DNA of 11,595 nt from Oscillospiraceae bacterium (GTDB lineage: Bacteria > Bacillota > Clostridia > Oscillospirales > Oscillospiraceae), in assembly GCA_029067025.1 (NCBI GenBank), contig JAIEFH010000179.1, positions 1 to 11,595 of the forward strand, given 5' to 3'. How positions within the stretch are numbered: position 1 is the first letter of the stretch; each line of letters opens with the position of its first letter. Below the pieces are notes generated by a model. It saw nothing but the letters and a program-made list of their open reading frames with translations. It was not told the DNA's origin and made no database searches. Below, one piece after another: positions 1-6,957 of the stretch. A program made the translations under genes and the position numbers.

Positions 1-2240
1 TAGGTAGGCCGCCGCTCGCCTCCGTAGGAAGGTTGTGCCTGACGGTAGGGCTCCCGGTAGGTGGACACCCGGGGCGTCTGGTCGAACTCGTCCCAGTCGT
101 TTCCTGTGGGAGTTGGATCTAAGTAGGAGCGCCCCGACTGCTCCAGCAGCTCGTTGGGGATCTCCCCGGCGAACCGGGAAGGCCGGTTGTTGCTGGTGTG
201 GCCGAACAGCATCCGCTGGCTGGCACAGGTGAGGTACAGCCGTTCTTTGGCGCGGGTGAGGGCCACGTAGCACAGCCGCCGCTCCTCCTCCATCTCTTCC
301 ATCTCGCCGATGGCCCGGATGCCGGGGAAGATGCCCTCCTCCATGCCAACCACGAACACAGTGGGAAACTCCAACCCCTTGGCGGAGTGCATGGTCATCA
401 TGACCACCGCGTCCTCGTTGGGGTCGTGGCTGTCCAGGTCGGTGTACAGGGCGATCTCGTCCAGGAAGCCCGCCAGGGACGGTTCACCCTCGGCGTTTTC
501 CATGTAGCCGTTGATGGAGGTGAGCAGCTCCCGCACGTTTTCCAGCCGGGTGCGGCTCTCAATGTCGCTTTTCGCCTGGAGCATGGCGGCGTAGCCCGTC
601 CGGGCCACCACTTCTTCATAGAAGTTGGGCAGATCCATGGTCTGGGACAGGGTGGTGAGCTCATTTATCATGGTGACAAACTGGCCCAGTCTGGCGGCGG
701 GCTTTTGCAGCTCCGGGTAATTTCCCGCATTGGCAATTACGTCCCACAGGGACAGGCCGTTCTGAGTGGCGATAAACCGGGCCTTTTCCACCGTGGTGTT
801 CCCGATGCCCCGGGGCGGGTTGTTGATGATGCGGGTGAGCCGCAGGTCGTCGGCGTGGTTGTGGATGGCGCACAGGTAGGCCAGCATGTCCTTGACCTCG
901 GCCCGGTCAAAGAACCGGGTGCCGCCGATGACCCGGTAGGGGATGCCGCTGCGTTTGAAGGCCACCTCCAATTGGTTGGACTGGGCGTTCATCCGGTAGA
1001 GAATGGCGTGGGCGTTCCACTTCATCCCCGCCCGGTAGTCCTCCATCAGCTTGTCCGCCACGTACCGGGCCTCGTCGTTCTCGTTCATGGCGGTGTACAG
1101 GGACACCTTGTCCCCCTGGTTTCCCGCCGTCCACAGCTCCTTGCCCTTGCGGCCCTGGTTGTGGCGGATGACAGCGTTGGCCGCGTCCAGGATGTTCTTG
1201 GTGGAGCGGTAGTTCTGCTCCAGCCGGATGGTGCGGCAGCCCTTGTACTGGTCCTCGAAGGAGAGGATGTTCTCGATGGTGGCCCCCCGGAAACGGTAGA
1301 TGGACTGGTCGTCGTCGCCGACGACGCAGATGTTCTCCCGCCCCCCGGCCAGCAGGGAGGCCAGCAGGTATTGCAGATTGTTGGTGTCCTGGTACTCGTC
1401 AATCAATACATATCGGAATTTTCGCTGATAATATTGCAAAACGTCATCATGCTGCTGGAGCAGCCGGACGGTGTGGAGGATGATGTCGTCGAAGTCCAGC
1501 GCCCCGGCCTCCCACAGCCGCTTTTCGTAGGCGGCGTACAGCTTGGCGATCTTTTGCAGGCGGTAGTCGCCGGACTGCTCGCACTCCTGGGCGAAATCAC
1601 GGGCCAGCTGGAGCTTGTCCTTGGCCCTGGAAATCGTTCCCAGCACCGAGCGGGGCGGAAACTGCTTGTCGTCAAAGTTCAGCTCCCGGATGCAGTCCTT
1701 CATCACCCGCTGGGAGTCGTCGGTGTCGTAGATGGTGAAGGAGGAGGGGAAGCCCAGCTTCTCGATGTCCCGGCGGAGGATGCGCACGCAGGCGGAGTGG
1801 AAGGTGGACGCCCACACGTCCCGGGCGGAGGCGCCCAGCATCCGCTCCAGCCGGTCCTTCAGCTCCCCGGCGGCCTTGTTGGTGAAGGTGATGGCGATGA
1901 TCGTCCAGGGGGCGGCGGGCTCCAGGGCGCACAGCCGGTCGGCCTGGAGCCGGCCCTCCTTTGTGGGATTGGCGGCATAACCCTTCAAAAAAGCCAAATC
2001 GTCCTCGGTCACCCACTCGGGCACCTCCGGACTGTCCGAGCCCCGGCCGTAGCGGATGAGGTTGGCCACCCGGTGGATGAGCACGGTGGTCTTACCCGAG
2101 CCCGCCCCCGCCAGCAGCAGCAGCGGCCCCTCGGTGGCCAGCACGGCCTTGCGCTGTTCGGGGTTGAGATTTTGGTAGTTTAAGCCGATGACCTCCCGGC
2201 GGAGGCGGCAGAATTCCAGCTCCTGCTGCTGTGTCAGCAT
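1..2240 (-). CDS. pcrA: ATP-dependent DNA helicase PcrA/UvrD, 3' end cut by window edge
   Basis: Superfamily 1A 3'-5' DNA helicase that unwinds DNA in nucleotide excision and mismatch repair and clears RecA and stalled replication or transcription complexes. About 746 residues are visible and the frame is open at base 1, so only the extreme C-terminus is missing. Motifs appear in order: Walker A GAGSGKTT (residues 45-52), motif Ia ITFTNKAA, Walker B DEYQDTN (about 278-284), motif III GDDDQSIYRFRGA (about 307-319), motif IV QNYRST, motif V MHSAKGLEFPTVFV (about 616-629) and motif VI YVALTRAKERL (about 657-667). The start is ATG at 2240, preceded by AAAAGGAGAA. There is an extra segment of roughly 42 residues between Walker A and motif Ia compared with Bacillus PcrA. 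The visible C-terminal tail is Tyr/Pro/Arg-rich and low in complexity. Family identity is certain; pcrA rather than another UvrD paralogue is inferred from overall length and motif spelling. Confidence 0.96.
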   Translation of the reverse strand, partial: MLTQQQELEFCRLRREVIGLNYQNLNPEQRKAVLATEGPLLLLAGAGSGKTTVLIHRVANLIRYGRGSDSPEVPEWVTEDDLAFLKGYAANPTKEGRLQADRLCALEPAAPWTIIAITFTNKAAGELKDRLERMLGASARDVWASTFHSACVRILRRDIEKLGFPSSFTIYDTDDSQRVMKDCIRELNFDDKQFPPRSVLGTISRAKDKLQLARDFAQECEQSGDYRLQKIAKLYAAYEKRLWEAGALDFDDIILHTVRLLQQHDDVLQYYQRKFRYVLIDEYQDTNNLQYLLASLLAGGRENICVVGDDDQSIYRFRGATIENILSFEDQYKGCRTIRLEQNYRSTKNILDAANAVIRHNQGRKGKELWTAGNQGDKVSLYTAMNENDEARYVADKLMEDYRAGMKWNAHAILYRMNAQSNQLEVAFKRSGIPYRVIGGTRFFDRAEVKDMLAYLCAIHNHADDLRLTRIINNPPRGIGNTTVEKARFIATQNGLSLWDVIANAGNYPELQKPAARLGQFVTMINELTTLSQTMDLPNFYEEVVARTGYAAMLQAKSDIESRTRLENVRELLTSINGYMENAEGEPSLAGFLDEIALYTDLDSHDPNEDAVVMMTMHSAKGLEFPTVFVVGMEEGIFPGIRAIGEMEEMEEERRLCYVALTRAKERLYLTCASQRMLFGHTSNNRPSRFAGEIPNELLEQSGRSYLDPTPTGNDWDEFDQTPRVSTYREPYRQAQPSYGGERRPT

Positions 2241-2270
2241 GGTATCATTCTCCTTTTGTCAAGTGGACAC

Positions 2271-2300
2271 ATTATACCAGAGTTTCGCCAAAAAGTACAG
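2271..2300 (-). promoter_or_regulatory. Predicted pcrA promoter (extended -10)
   Basis: On the minus strand there is a perfect -10 box TATAAT (2276-2271) with the extended-10 TG one base upstream (TGG before the box). The -35 position is weak (TGTACT at 2299-2294 with a 17-nt spacer), as is common for extended -10 promoters. Transcription would begin near 2264, leaving a leader of about 24 nt with the ribosome binding site. It lies back to back with the promoter of the acetyltransferase gene. Confidence 0.65.
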
Positions 2301-2310
2301 GGGCCTTCCG

Positions 2311-2339
2311 TTGCAAAGGGAGGGCTGGTGTGGTAAGAT
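2311..2339 (+). promoter_or_regulatory. Predicted promoter of the GNAT gene
   Basis: TTGCAA (2311-2316) and TAAGAT (2334-2339) are separated by exactly 17 nt. Each hexamer matches the housekeeping sigma consensus at 4 of 6 positions. The expected start site near 2346 leaves a leader of about 22 nt carrying the GGGAGGG ribosome binding site. It is about 35 bp from the pcrA -10 box, so the two divergent promoters may interfere with each other. Confidence 0.5.
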
Positions 2340-2368
2340 AACCAAAACAGACCGGGAGGGATGGAACC

Positions 2369-2773
2369 ATGATCCGATACGCGAACCAAAGTGATTTTGA
2401 GCGGTTGAGAGAGCATGACCGCCACATCAGCGAGGACGAATTGGCGCGGGGCATAGAGGCCGGGCGGGTTCTCGTGATGTTTGAGCAGGGTGCCTTTGTG
2501 GGCTGGCTCAGGTTCAATCTGTTCTGGGACGAGATCCCCTTCATGAATATGCTGTATTTTTTGGAGGAATACAGGGGGAAGGGCTTGGGGACCCGGCTCA
2601 CCCGCCATTGGGAGGAAGAGATGGCAAAGCGCGGCTGCGAGCGGGTCTTGACCTCCACCCTGTCCAACGAGCGGGCCCAGTTCTTTTACCGAAAAAACGG
2701 CTATGTGGACTGCGGCTCCCTGCTGCTGCCCGGTGAACCGCTGGAGATCATCCTGTTAAAAGAGCTGACATAA
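2369..2773 (+). CDS. GNAT-family N-acetyltransferase
   Basis: A 134-residue cytoplasmic protein of the GCN5-related N-acetyltransferase fold, which transfers an acetyl group from acetyl-CoA to an amine; the substrate cannot be read from the sequence. The pyrophosphate-binding loop of motif A is intact: R69-G-K-G72-L-G74, fitting R/Q-x-x-G-x-G/A, after the beta-4 strand segment FMNMLYFLEEY. The motif B region reads ERAQFFYRKNGY (101-112), the usual helix with Phe/Tyr followed by the turn before beta-7. The length is slightly shorter than typical single-domain GNATs (140-170), with a compact N-terminal part. ATG at 2369 follows GGGAGGG with normal spacing. It is a monocistron between its own promoter and a hairpin at 2777-2805. 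It could acetylate a small molecule or a protein; there is no context to decide. Confidence 0.88.
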   Translation: MIRYANQSDFERLREHDRHISEDELARGIEAGRVLVMFEQGAFVGWLRFNLFWDEIPFMNMLYFLEEYRGKGLGTRLTRHWEEEMAKRGCERVLTSTLSNERAQFFYRKNGYVDCGSLLLPGEPLEIILLKELT

Positions 2774-2776
2774 CAG

Positions 2777-2805
2777 GAGCGCCGGGGCCTATGGCCCCGG
2801 CGCTC
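2777..2805. terminator. GC-rich hairpin between convergent genes, likely terminator
   Basis: A perfect 13-bp stem (2777-2789 pairing with 2793-2805) with a 3-nt TAT loop lies 3 bases after the GNAT stop codon and 9 bases before the stop of the opposing ferritin-like gene. It is very GC-rich. The tail after the stem on the plus strand is only TCCTTA, and no T-run follows on the minus strand, so intrinsic termination may be inefficient. Its placement between convergent stops supports a role in ending both transcripts. Confidence 0.65.
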
Positions 2806-2814
2806 TCCTTACCG

Positions 2815-3699
2815 CTAAGTACTGCCTTGCTCCAGCAAACTCCGCAGCTGGTGGCTCCGCCGCTGGCAGCCCTCGATGAGCTCGTTGTACAGCGCCAGCA
2901 GATCGGGATCGTCCCAGTCGTCGGCGGCCAGCCGGTAGGCGTTCTCCTGCCGCTGTTCCGCCTGGTGGCGGGTGCGCAGCGCCCCCCAGTAAGACGGGAT
3001 AGCCGGGACGCCCAGCAGTTCAGAGGGCCAGTACCGCAGCCCGGTGAGCAGGAAATACGCCGCCGACAGCTTCCGGGCCTCCTTATGCTGCTCCCCCGCC
3101 ATGCTGTTCAGCGTCCGTGCGTCCGTCCCCCGGGCCCTCCTGGCCAGGTGACGGTAGAACTGCCAGCCCTCCAGCGCGTCCATCACGTGGCGGCGCAGCC
3201 GGGCGGTGCGGTCGTCGGCGCTCTGGGGCTCCTCCCACAGCTGGGGCAGGTCGTTTCCCCGGTCGGGGCCGTCCGCCTCGGGCAGCCCCTCTGCTTCGGC
3301 GCATTCCTCGCAGGTTTCCTCCGGGACGGGCTGATCTTGAGTCTGGGACTCTTGAGTCGGTGGCTCCTGAATAGGCGGCTCCTCCACGGGTCGCCAGCAA
3401 TTGGGCTTCTGAACGGACGGTTCCGGCTCCATGGGCATCTCCGGCTCCATGGGCTGGGCCGGCTGCCCTTGAGCCGGTGGCTCTGGAGCCAATGGCTCCT
3501 GGCGCTCACACTCCGGGGGAAAGCCGGTTCCCTGCTGCTGGGCCAGGGCTTTCAGGCAGTCGCAGGACAGGTCGCCCTCCATATTGAGGGGGCCGGGGCG
3601 GATAGGGCTGCTTTCCTGGCCGCGGTCTCCCATCACCCGCTGCCACACCCGTTGGAACACCTCCTGATCCTTCACCGAGCATGGGATCATTTCTTCCAT
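2815..3699 (-). CDS. Ferritin-like domain protein with long Pro/Glu/Gln linker
   Basis: A 294-residue protein with no signal peptide or membrane segment. Residues 1-60 form a short conserved-looking head (PCSVKDQEVFQRVWQRVM at 6-23, then CDC at 46-48). Residues 61-165 are a low-complexity linker rich in Pro, Glu and Gln, with repeats such as MEPEMPMEPEP and a CEEC pair (130-133). Residues 166-294 are helical and resemble rubrerythrin/ferritin-like bundles: a first helix with E177, a second with MAGEQHKEARKLSAAYFL (E203, H205), and a second half with E252 and AYRLAADD plus a fourth helix ending RSHQL. The iron-ligand spacing is not canonical (E and H two apart rather than ExxH), so a working di-iron site is doubtful. 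ATG 3699 is chosen: the SD AAAGGAGG at 3718-3711 is 11 nt upstream, and the more upstream GTG (3711) overlaps that SD. The function is unknown; the ferritin-like assignment rests on pattern only. Confidence 0.72.
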   Translation of the reverse strand: MEEMIPCSVKDQEVFQRVWQRVMGDRGQESSPIRPGPLNMEGDLSCDCLKALAQQQGTGFPPECERQEPLAPEPPAQGQPAQPMEPEMPMEPEPSVQKPNCWRPVEEPPIQEPPTQESQTQDQPVPEETCEECAEAEGLPEADGPDRGNDLPQLWEEPQSADDRTARLRRHVMDALEGWQFYRHLARRARGTDARTLNSMAGEQHKEARKLSAAYFLLTGLRYWPSELLGVPAIPSYWGALRTRHQAEQRQENAYRLAADDWDDPDLLALYNELIEGCQRRSHQLRSLLEQGST

Positions 3700-3725
3700 A
3701 TGGTAAAACACCTCCTTTGCCCCAC

Positions 3726-3755
3726 ATTCTATGTGGCGGGGAAGGCTTTTGCCAA
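3726..3755 (-). promoter_or_regulatory. Predicted promoter of the ferritin-like gene
   Basis: On the minus strand, TTGGCA (3755-3750) and TAGAAT (3731-3726) are 18 nt apart, and each matches the sigma-A type consensus at 5 of 6 positions. The start site would fall near 3720, just before the AAAGGAGG ribosome binding site. This suggests the gene can be transcribed independently of the HAD gene upstream, whose stop codon is at 3763-3761. A 6-bp hairpin (3722-3727/3731-3736) overlaps the -10 region. Confidence 0.5.
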
Positions 3756-3760
3756 TGGGC

Positions 3761-4393
3761 CTATGGTTTCACCAATTCTTCCAGGGAGCGGACATACCGG
3801 CGGCACACCGATCTCAGCTCGTCCTGGCGGGCGGCGTAATAGTCGTCGTACACCCCCACGGCGGTCATGCCCGCTTTCATGGCGGTGGCGCAGTTGTCCG
3901 GGCTGTCGTCAAAGAGGGTGCAGTCCTCGGGTGGCGCGCCCAGCAGCTCGCTGAGCCGGGTGAAGCACCGGGGATCCCGCTTCTCCAGACCGATCTCCTC
4001 GGCGAAAATCACCTGGTCAAACAGCTCCCGCAAATGGAAGCGCTCCAGCACCGCGCCGCACAGGGCGGGGCGGCAGGCGGTGAAGATGGCCATGGGGCGG
4101 CCCTCGGCCTTGCATTGGCGCAGGAACTCCTCCGCCCCCGGCTTTAAGGGGGCCAGCTCCCGGTAATGGCGCTCCGCCAGGCTGTCCCACTCCGCCATGA
4201 TGTCCTCCAGGGAGTCGGGCAGGTCATAGTACTCCTTGGTGAATTGGGCCGCGATGGGGAAAATGGAGCGCTCCACCACCCGCTGGTACTCCGGTGTGTG
4301 GGTCAGCCCCCGTCGGGACAGAAATTCCCGGTCCACCTCCAGCCACAGGCCGTTGGTGTCGGTGATGGTGCCGTCCAGATCGAATATGTACAC
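3761..4393 (-). CDS. HAD-superfamily hydrolase (phosphoglycolate phosphatase-like, subfamily IA)
   Basis: A 210-residue cytoplasmic phosphatase of the haloacid dehalogenase superfamily. All four motifs are visible: motif I DLDGTITD (residues 5-12), with the nucleophile and acid/base aspartates D5 and D7; motif II in IFTACRP; motif III lysine in GLEKRDPRCF; and motif IV DDSPDN for magnesium binding. The helical cap between motifs I and II, at about residues 15-95, places it in the C1-cap group that includes phosphoglycolate phosphatase and beta-phosphoglucomutase. The substrate is not readable. The start is GTG at 4393: the SD GAGGAG (4407-4402) lies 8 nt upstream and no other in-frame start exists near it. 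An ATG inside this leader (4401-4399) is out of frame. It is divergent from comEC and upstream of the ferritin-like gene by 61 nt. Confidence 0.88.
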   Translation of the reverse strand: MYIFDLDGTITDTNGLWLEVDREFLSRRGLTHTPEYQRVVERSIFPIAAQFTKEYYDLPDSLEDIMAEWDSLAERHYRELAPLKPGAEEFLRQCKAEGRPMAIFTACRPALCGAVLERFHLRELFDQVIFAEEIGLEKRDPRCFTRLSELLGAPPEDCTLFDDSPDNCATAMKAGMTAVGVYDDYYAARQDELRSVCRRYVRSLEELVKP

Positions 4394-4416
4394 AAGATCA
4401 TCTCCTCGTCCCTGTC

Positions 4417-4445
4417 AGCATACCAGACCCGCCCCCCGCTGGCAA
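4417..4445 (-). promoter_or_regulatory. Predicted promoter of the HAD gene
   Basis: On the minus strand, TTGCCA (4445-4440; 5 of 6) and TATGCT (4422-4417; 4 of 6) are separated by 17 nt, with an extended -10 TG (TGG directly before the box). The start site would be near 4410, giving a leader of about 17 nt that opens almost directly into the GAGGAG ribosome binding site. Confidence 0.6.
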
Positions 4446-4472
4446 GCCTTTTCGCCATTTTTCTCCCCGGCG

Positions 4473-4501
4473 TTGACTTGTTCCGCCTTTGCGGATAAAA
4501 T
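4473..4501 (+). promoter_or_regulatory. Predicted promoter of the comEC-holA operon
   Basis: TTGACT (4473-4478) and TAAAAT (4496-4501) are separated by exactly 17 nt and each matches the vegetative sigma consensus at 5 of 6 positions; this is the best promoter in the window. Transcription would start near 4508, about 29 nt before the comEC ATG. No competence-regulator (ComK-type paired AT boxes) site is evident upstream, so expression looks constitutive rather than competence-specific. Confidence 0.7.
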
Positions 4502-4536
4502 AGAAAAAAGACAGAGACAGAGAAGGGGGCAGCGGT

Positions 4537-6915
4537 ATGCGGAAGCTGGCATGGTTTTCGGCTGGCTTCGGGGCCGCCTGCCTGTGGGCGTGCTATTTTG
4601 ACCTGGGCCCCGTGCCTGCGGCCATTGCCGCCGCCCTGCTGGCATTGATGCTGGCGGTATGGCTGCGCAACCGGCCCCGGGAGGACGAACACCCCATCCT
4701 CCTGCGCCGCCCCAGGAAGAAGGGTCCGCTGTCCCGGTGGACGCTGTACCAGTTTTCCCGGCGGGGACTGGCCCTGTGCCTGGGCGGTGTGCTGGCCTTT
4801 GGGTGGGCCGGGGCGTACTTTGTCCTGTTCCGCGCCCCGGCGGAACAATGGGTGGGGGACGAGGTTTCCATCTCCGGCGAGGTGACCTCCTATCCCGCGC
4901 CCACCTCCATCGGCGGCTATTCCGTCACCGTCCATTTGGACGGCGGTTTTTTCGCCCCGGACGCGCTGATGTACGGCTCAGCGGACTGGGGTGGGCTGGA
5001 GCCTGGCGACCGGGTGTCCTGCATGGCGCGGGTCAAGCTGTCCACCCACGCCCACGGCGACGAGACCACCTACTATACCGCCAAGGGCGTGTACCTGCTG
5101 GCCTACTGCAATGACAGGCCGGAGATCACCTTTGCGGGGCGCGTTCCTTTCCGGCACTGGCCCGCCCTGTGCGCCCGCAAGCTCCATGACGGCATTTACG
5201 CCGCCTTTGACGGCGCCGTTGCCCCCATTGCCGCCGCCGTCACCCTGGGGGACAAGTCCGGGCTGGACGATACGCTCTACTCCGCCTTCAACCGGGCGGG
5301 GCTGATGCACGCGGCTGTGGTGTCCGGGCTGCATATCAGCTTTCTGGTGCAGATGATTCTGCTGGTGACTGGCCGCCGCCGCGGGGCGGCGCTGGCCATG
5401 GTGCCGCTGCTGGTGTTTTACGCCCTCATGGCGGGCGGTACGCCGTCGGCGTTCCGGGCGGTCATCATGCAGAGTGCCCTGCTGGCCGCGCCCATTGCCC
5501 GCCGGGAGGAGGACGGGCCCTCCGCCCTGGGCCTTGCCCTGCTGGCGCTGCTCATCCAGAACCCATTTGCTGCCGCCAGCGTGGGCTTGCAGCTGTCCTT
5601 CGCCTCGGTGGCGGGCATCCTGCTGGCATCCAGGCCGCTGTTTCAATGGATGTACCGCCCCTTGAAGCCCCTGCGGCCCCCTAAGGAGCAAACGCTCAAG
5701 CTCATGCTGTGGAAAGCGGCCCGGACGGTACTCACCGGCGTGTCCGTCTCTCTGGGGGCCATGCTGTTCACCGTGCCGCTCATCGCGTTGTATTTTGGGC
5801 AGATTCCGCTGCTGTCCCCGCTGTCCTCCGTGCTGGCGCTGTGGGCGCTGAGCTTGCTGATGATGTGCGCCCTGGTTCTGGGGACGCTGGCTGTCTTTTT
5901 CCCCGGCCCCGCCGCCTTTTTGGGAACCGCAGCCGGACTGCTGGGCCATTACGCCCGGTGGGTGACCCTGTGGCTGGGCAGATTTCCCTTTGCCTCGCTG
6001 AGTACCGACAGCCGGTACTGCGTCATCTGGCTGGGGGCGGTGTACCTGGCGCTGCTGGCGGCGTTTGTCAGCCGGGAGAAGCCAAAGCGGCCCCTGCTCT
6101 GCGCCTGCGGGCTGATTGCGCTGTTGTGCGCCGCCATTGGATTTGGCCGTTTGGAGGTGGAAACCGCCGACCTCACCGTCGCCGCCCTGGACGTGGGCCA
6201 GGGCTCGTCCACCGCCCTGCTGTCCGGAGGGCGGGCGGCGCTGGTGGACTGCGGCGGGGACGGCTCCCGCAGCGCTGGGGATATTGCCGCCGACTACTTT
6301 GCCGCCATGGGCCGGGCCCGGCTGGACTTGCTGGTGCTGACCCACTTTGACAGCGACCACTGGGGCGGGGTGGAGCAGTTATTTTACCGCATGAAGGTGG
6401 ATAAAGTGGCCATTCCCGGCAGCGACACAGACCCCGAGGACGCCGCCCGCCTGCTGGAGCTGGCGGAAGAAGAGGGCGCGGAGGTCATCCTAGTGGATGA
6501 TACGGCGGAGCTGTCCCTGGGCAAATCGGCCCTCGCCCTGTTCCCGCCCCTGGGCGGAGGCACCTCCAACGAGTCCGGGCTGTTTGTTTTGTGCTCCCAC
6601 GGGGACTTTGATGCCCTCATCACCGGGGACGCGGACGCCTTCGTGGAGAAAATGCTGGTGAAGTACTGCCCCATCCCCGACATTGAGCTGCTGATTGTGG
6701 GCCACCACGGCTCCAAAAACTCCAGCTGCGAGGAGTTCCTCCGCACTGCGGCCCCGGAGCTTGCCGTTATTTCCGCCGGGGCCAACAACTCCTACGGCCA
6801 CCCGGCCCAGGAGACGTTGGAGCGTTTGGAGGTGCTGGGCGCGGAGATCCACCGCACCGATCAGGAGGGAACCGTCACCGTGCGGGTTCAAGGGGACCGG
6901 GTGGGGGTATATTAG
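4537..6915 (+). CDS. comEC: ComEC/Rec2 DNA-uptake channel protein
   Basis: A 792-residue inner-membrane protein that carries single-stranded DNA into the cell during natural transformation. It is full length for the family. It starts with two hydrophobic segments (about 5-45), a third at 75-98, then a soluble OB-like DUF4131 region (about 100-190). The central Competence domain carries the hallmark HAAVVSGLHIS (258-268) followed by many membrane helices to about residue 540. The C-terminal metallo-beta-lactamase domain begins at LDVGQG and has the metal motif HFDSDH (H603, D605, D607, H608), HHGSKNS (H723, H724) and a terminal SAGANNSYGHP block. These residues are those thought to degrade the non-transported strand, so the nuclease looks intact. 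ATG 4537 is preceded by AGAAGGGGG. holA follows 42 nt downstream, a pairing also seen in Bacillus. No comEA or pilus gene is in the window. Confidence 0.96.
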   Translation: MRKLAWFSAGFGAACLWACYFDLGPVPAAIAAALLALMLAVWLRNRPREDEHPILLRRPRKKGPLSRWTLYQFSRRGLALCLGGVLAFGWAGAYFVLFRAPAEQWVGDEVSISGEVTSYPAPTSIGGYSVTVHLDGGFFAPDALMYGSADWGGLEPGDRVSCMARVKLSTHAHGDETTYYTAKGVYLLAYCNDRPEITFAGRVPFRHWPALCARKLHDGIYAAFDGAVAPIAAAVTLGDKSGLDDTLYSAFNRAGLMHAAVVSGLHISFLVQMILLVTGRRRGAALAMVPLLVFYALMAGGTPSAFRAVIMQSALLAAPIARREEDGPSALGLALLALLIQNPFAAASVGLQLSFASVAGILLASRPLFQWMYRPLKPLRPPKEQTLKLMLWKAARTVLTGVSVSLGAMLFTVPLIALYFGQIPLLSPLSSVLALWALSLLMMCALVLGTLAVFFPGPAAFLGTAAGLLGHYARWVTLWLGRFPFASLSTDSRYCVIWLGAVYLALLAAFVSREKPKRPLLCACGLIALLCAAIGFGRLEVETADLTVAALDVGQGSSTALLSGGRAALVDCGGDGSRSAGDIAADYFAAMGRARLDLLVLTHFDSDHWGGVEQLFYRMKVDKVAIPGSDTDPEDAARLLELAEEEGAEVILVDDTAELSLGKSALALFPPLGGGTSNESGLFVLCSHGDFDALITGDADAFVEKMLVKYCPIPDIELLIVGHHGSKNSSCEEFLRTAAPELAVISAGANNSYGHPAQETLERLEVLGAEIHRTDQEGTVTVRVQGDRVGVY

Positions 6916-6957
6916 AGAGAACGGGTTCCATACTTGCTGAGAAAGGGGGCGGTGCCC

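Noticed and set aside
198..2183. A 661-codon open frame on the plus strand opposite pcrA
   Set aside because: It is the antisense of a gene with all helicase motifs; GC-rich third positions leave few stops on the opposite strand. The translation is low in complexity and resembles no family, and it has no ribosome site.
3722..3736. Small hairpin (6-bp stem) between the HAD and ferritin-like genes as a terminator
   Set aside because: The stem is too short, no T-run follows on either strand, and it overlaps a plausible -10 box.
2791..3954. A 387-codon plus-strand frame opposite the ferritin-like gene
   Set aside because: The minus-strand frame has a strong ribosome site, promoter and domain-like helices; the plus frame starts inside the terminator hairpin and crosses into the HAD gene.
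4978..6360. A 460-codon open frame on the minus strand inside comEC
   Set aside because: Antisense shadow of comEC with Gln/Gly/His-rich nonsense translation; the sense frame has all the ComEC motifs.
6934..6957. Upstream TTG start for holA
   Set aside because: It lies before the GAAAGGGGGC ribosome site that fits ATG 6958, and the added residues are not part of the family's usual N-terminus.
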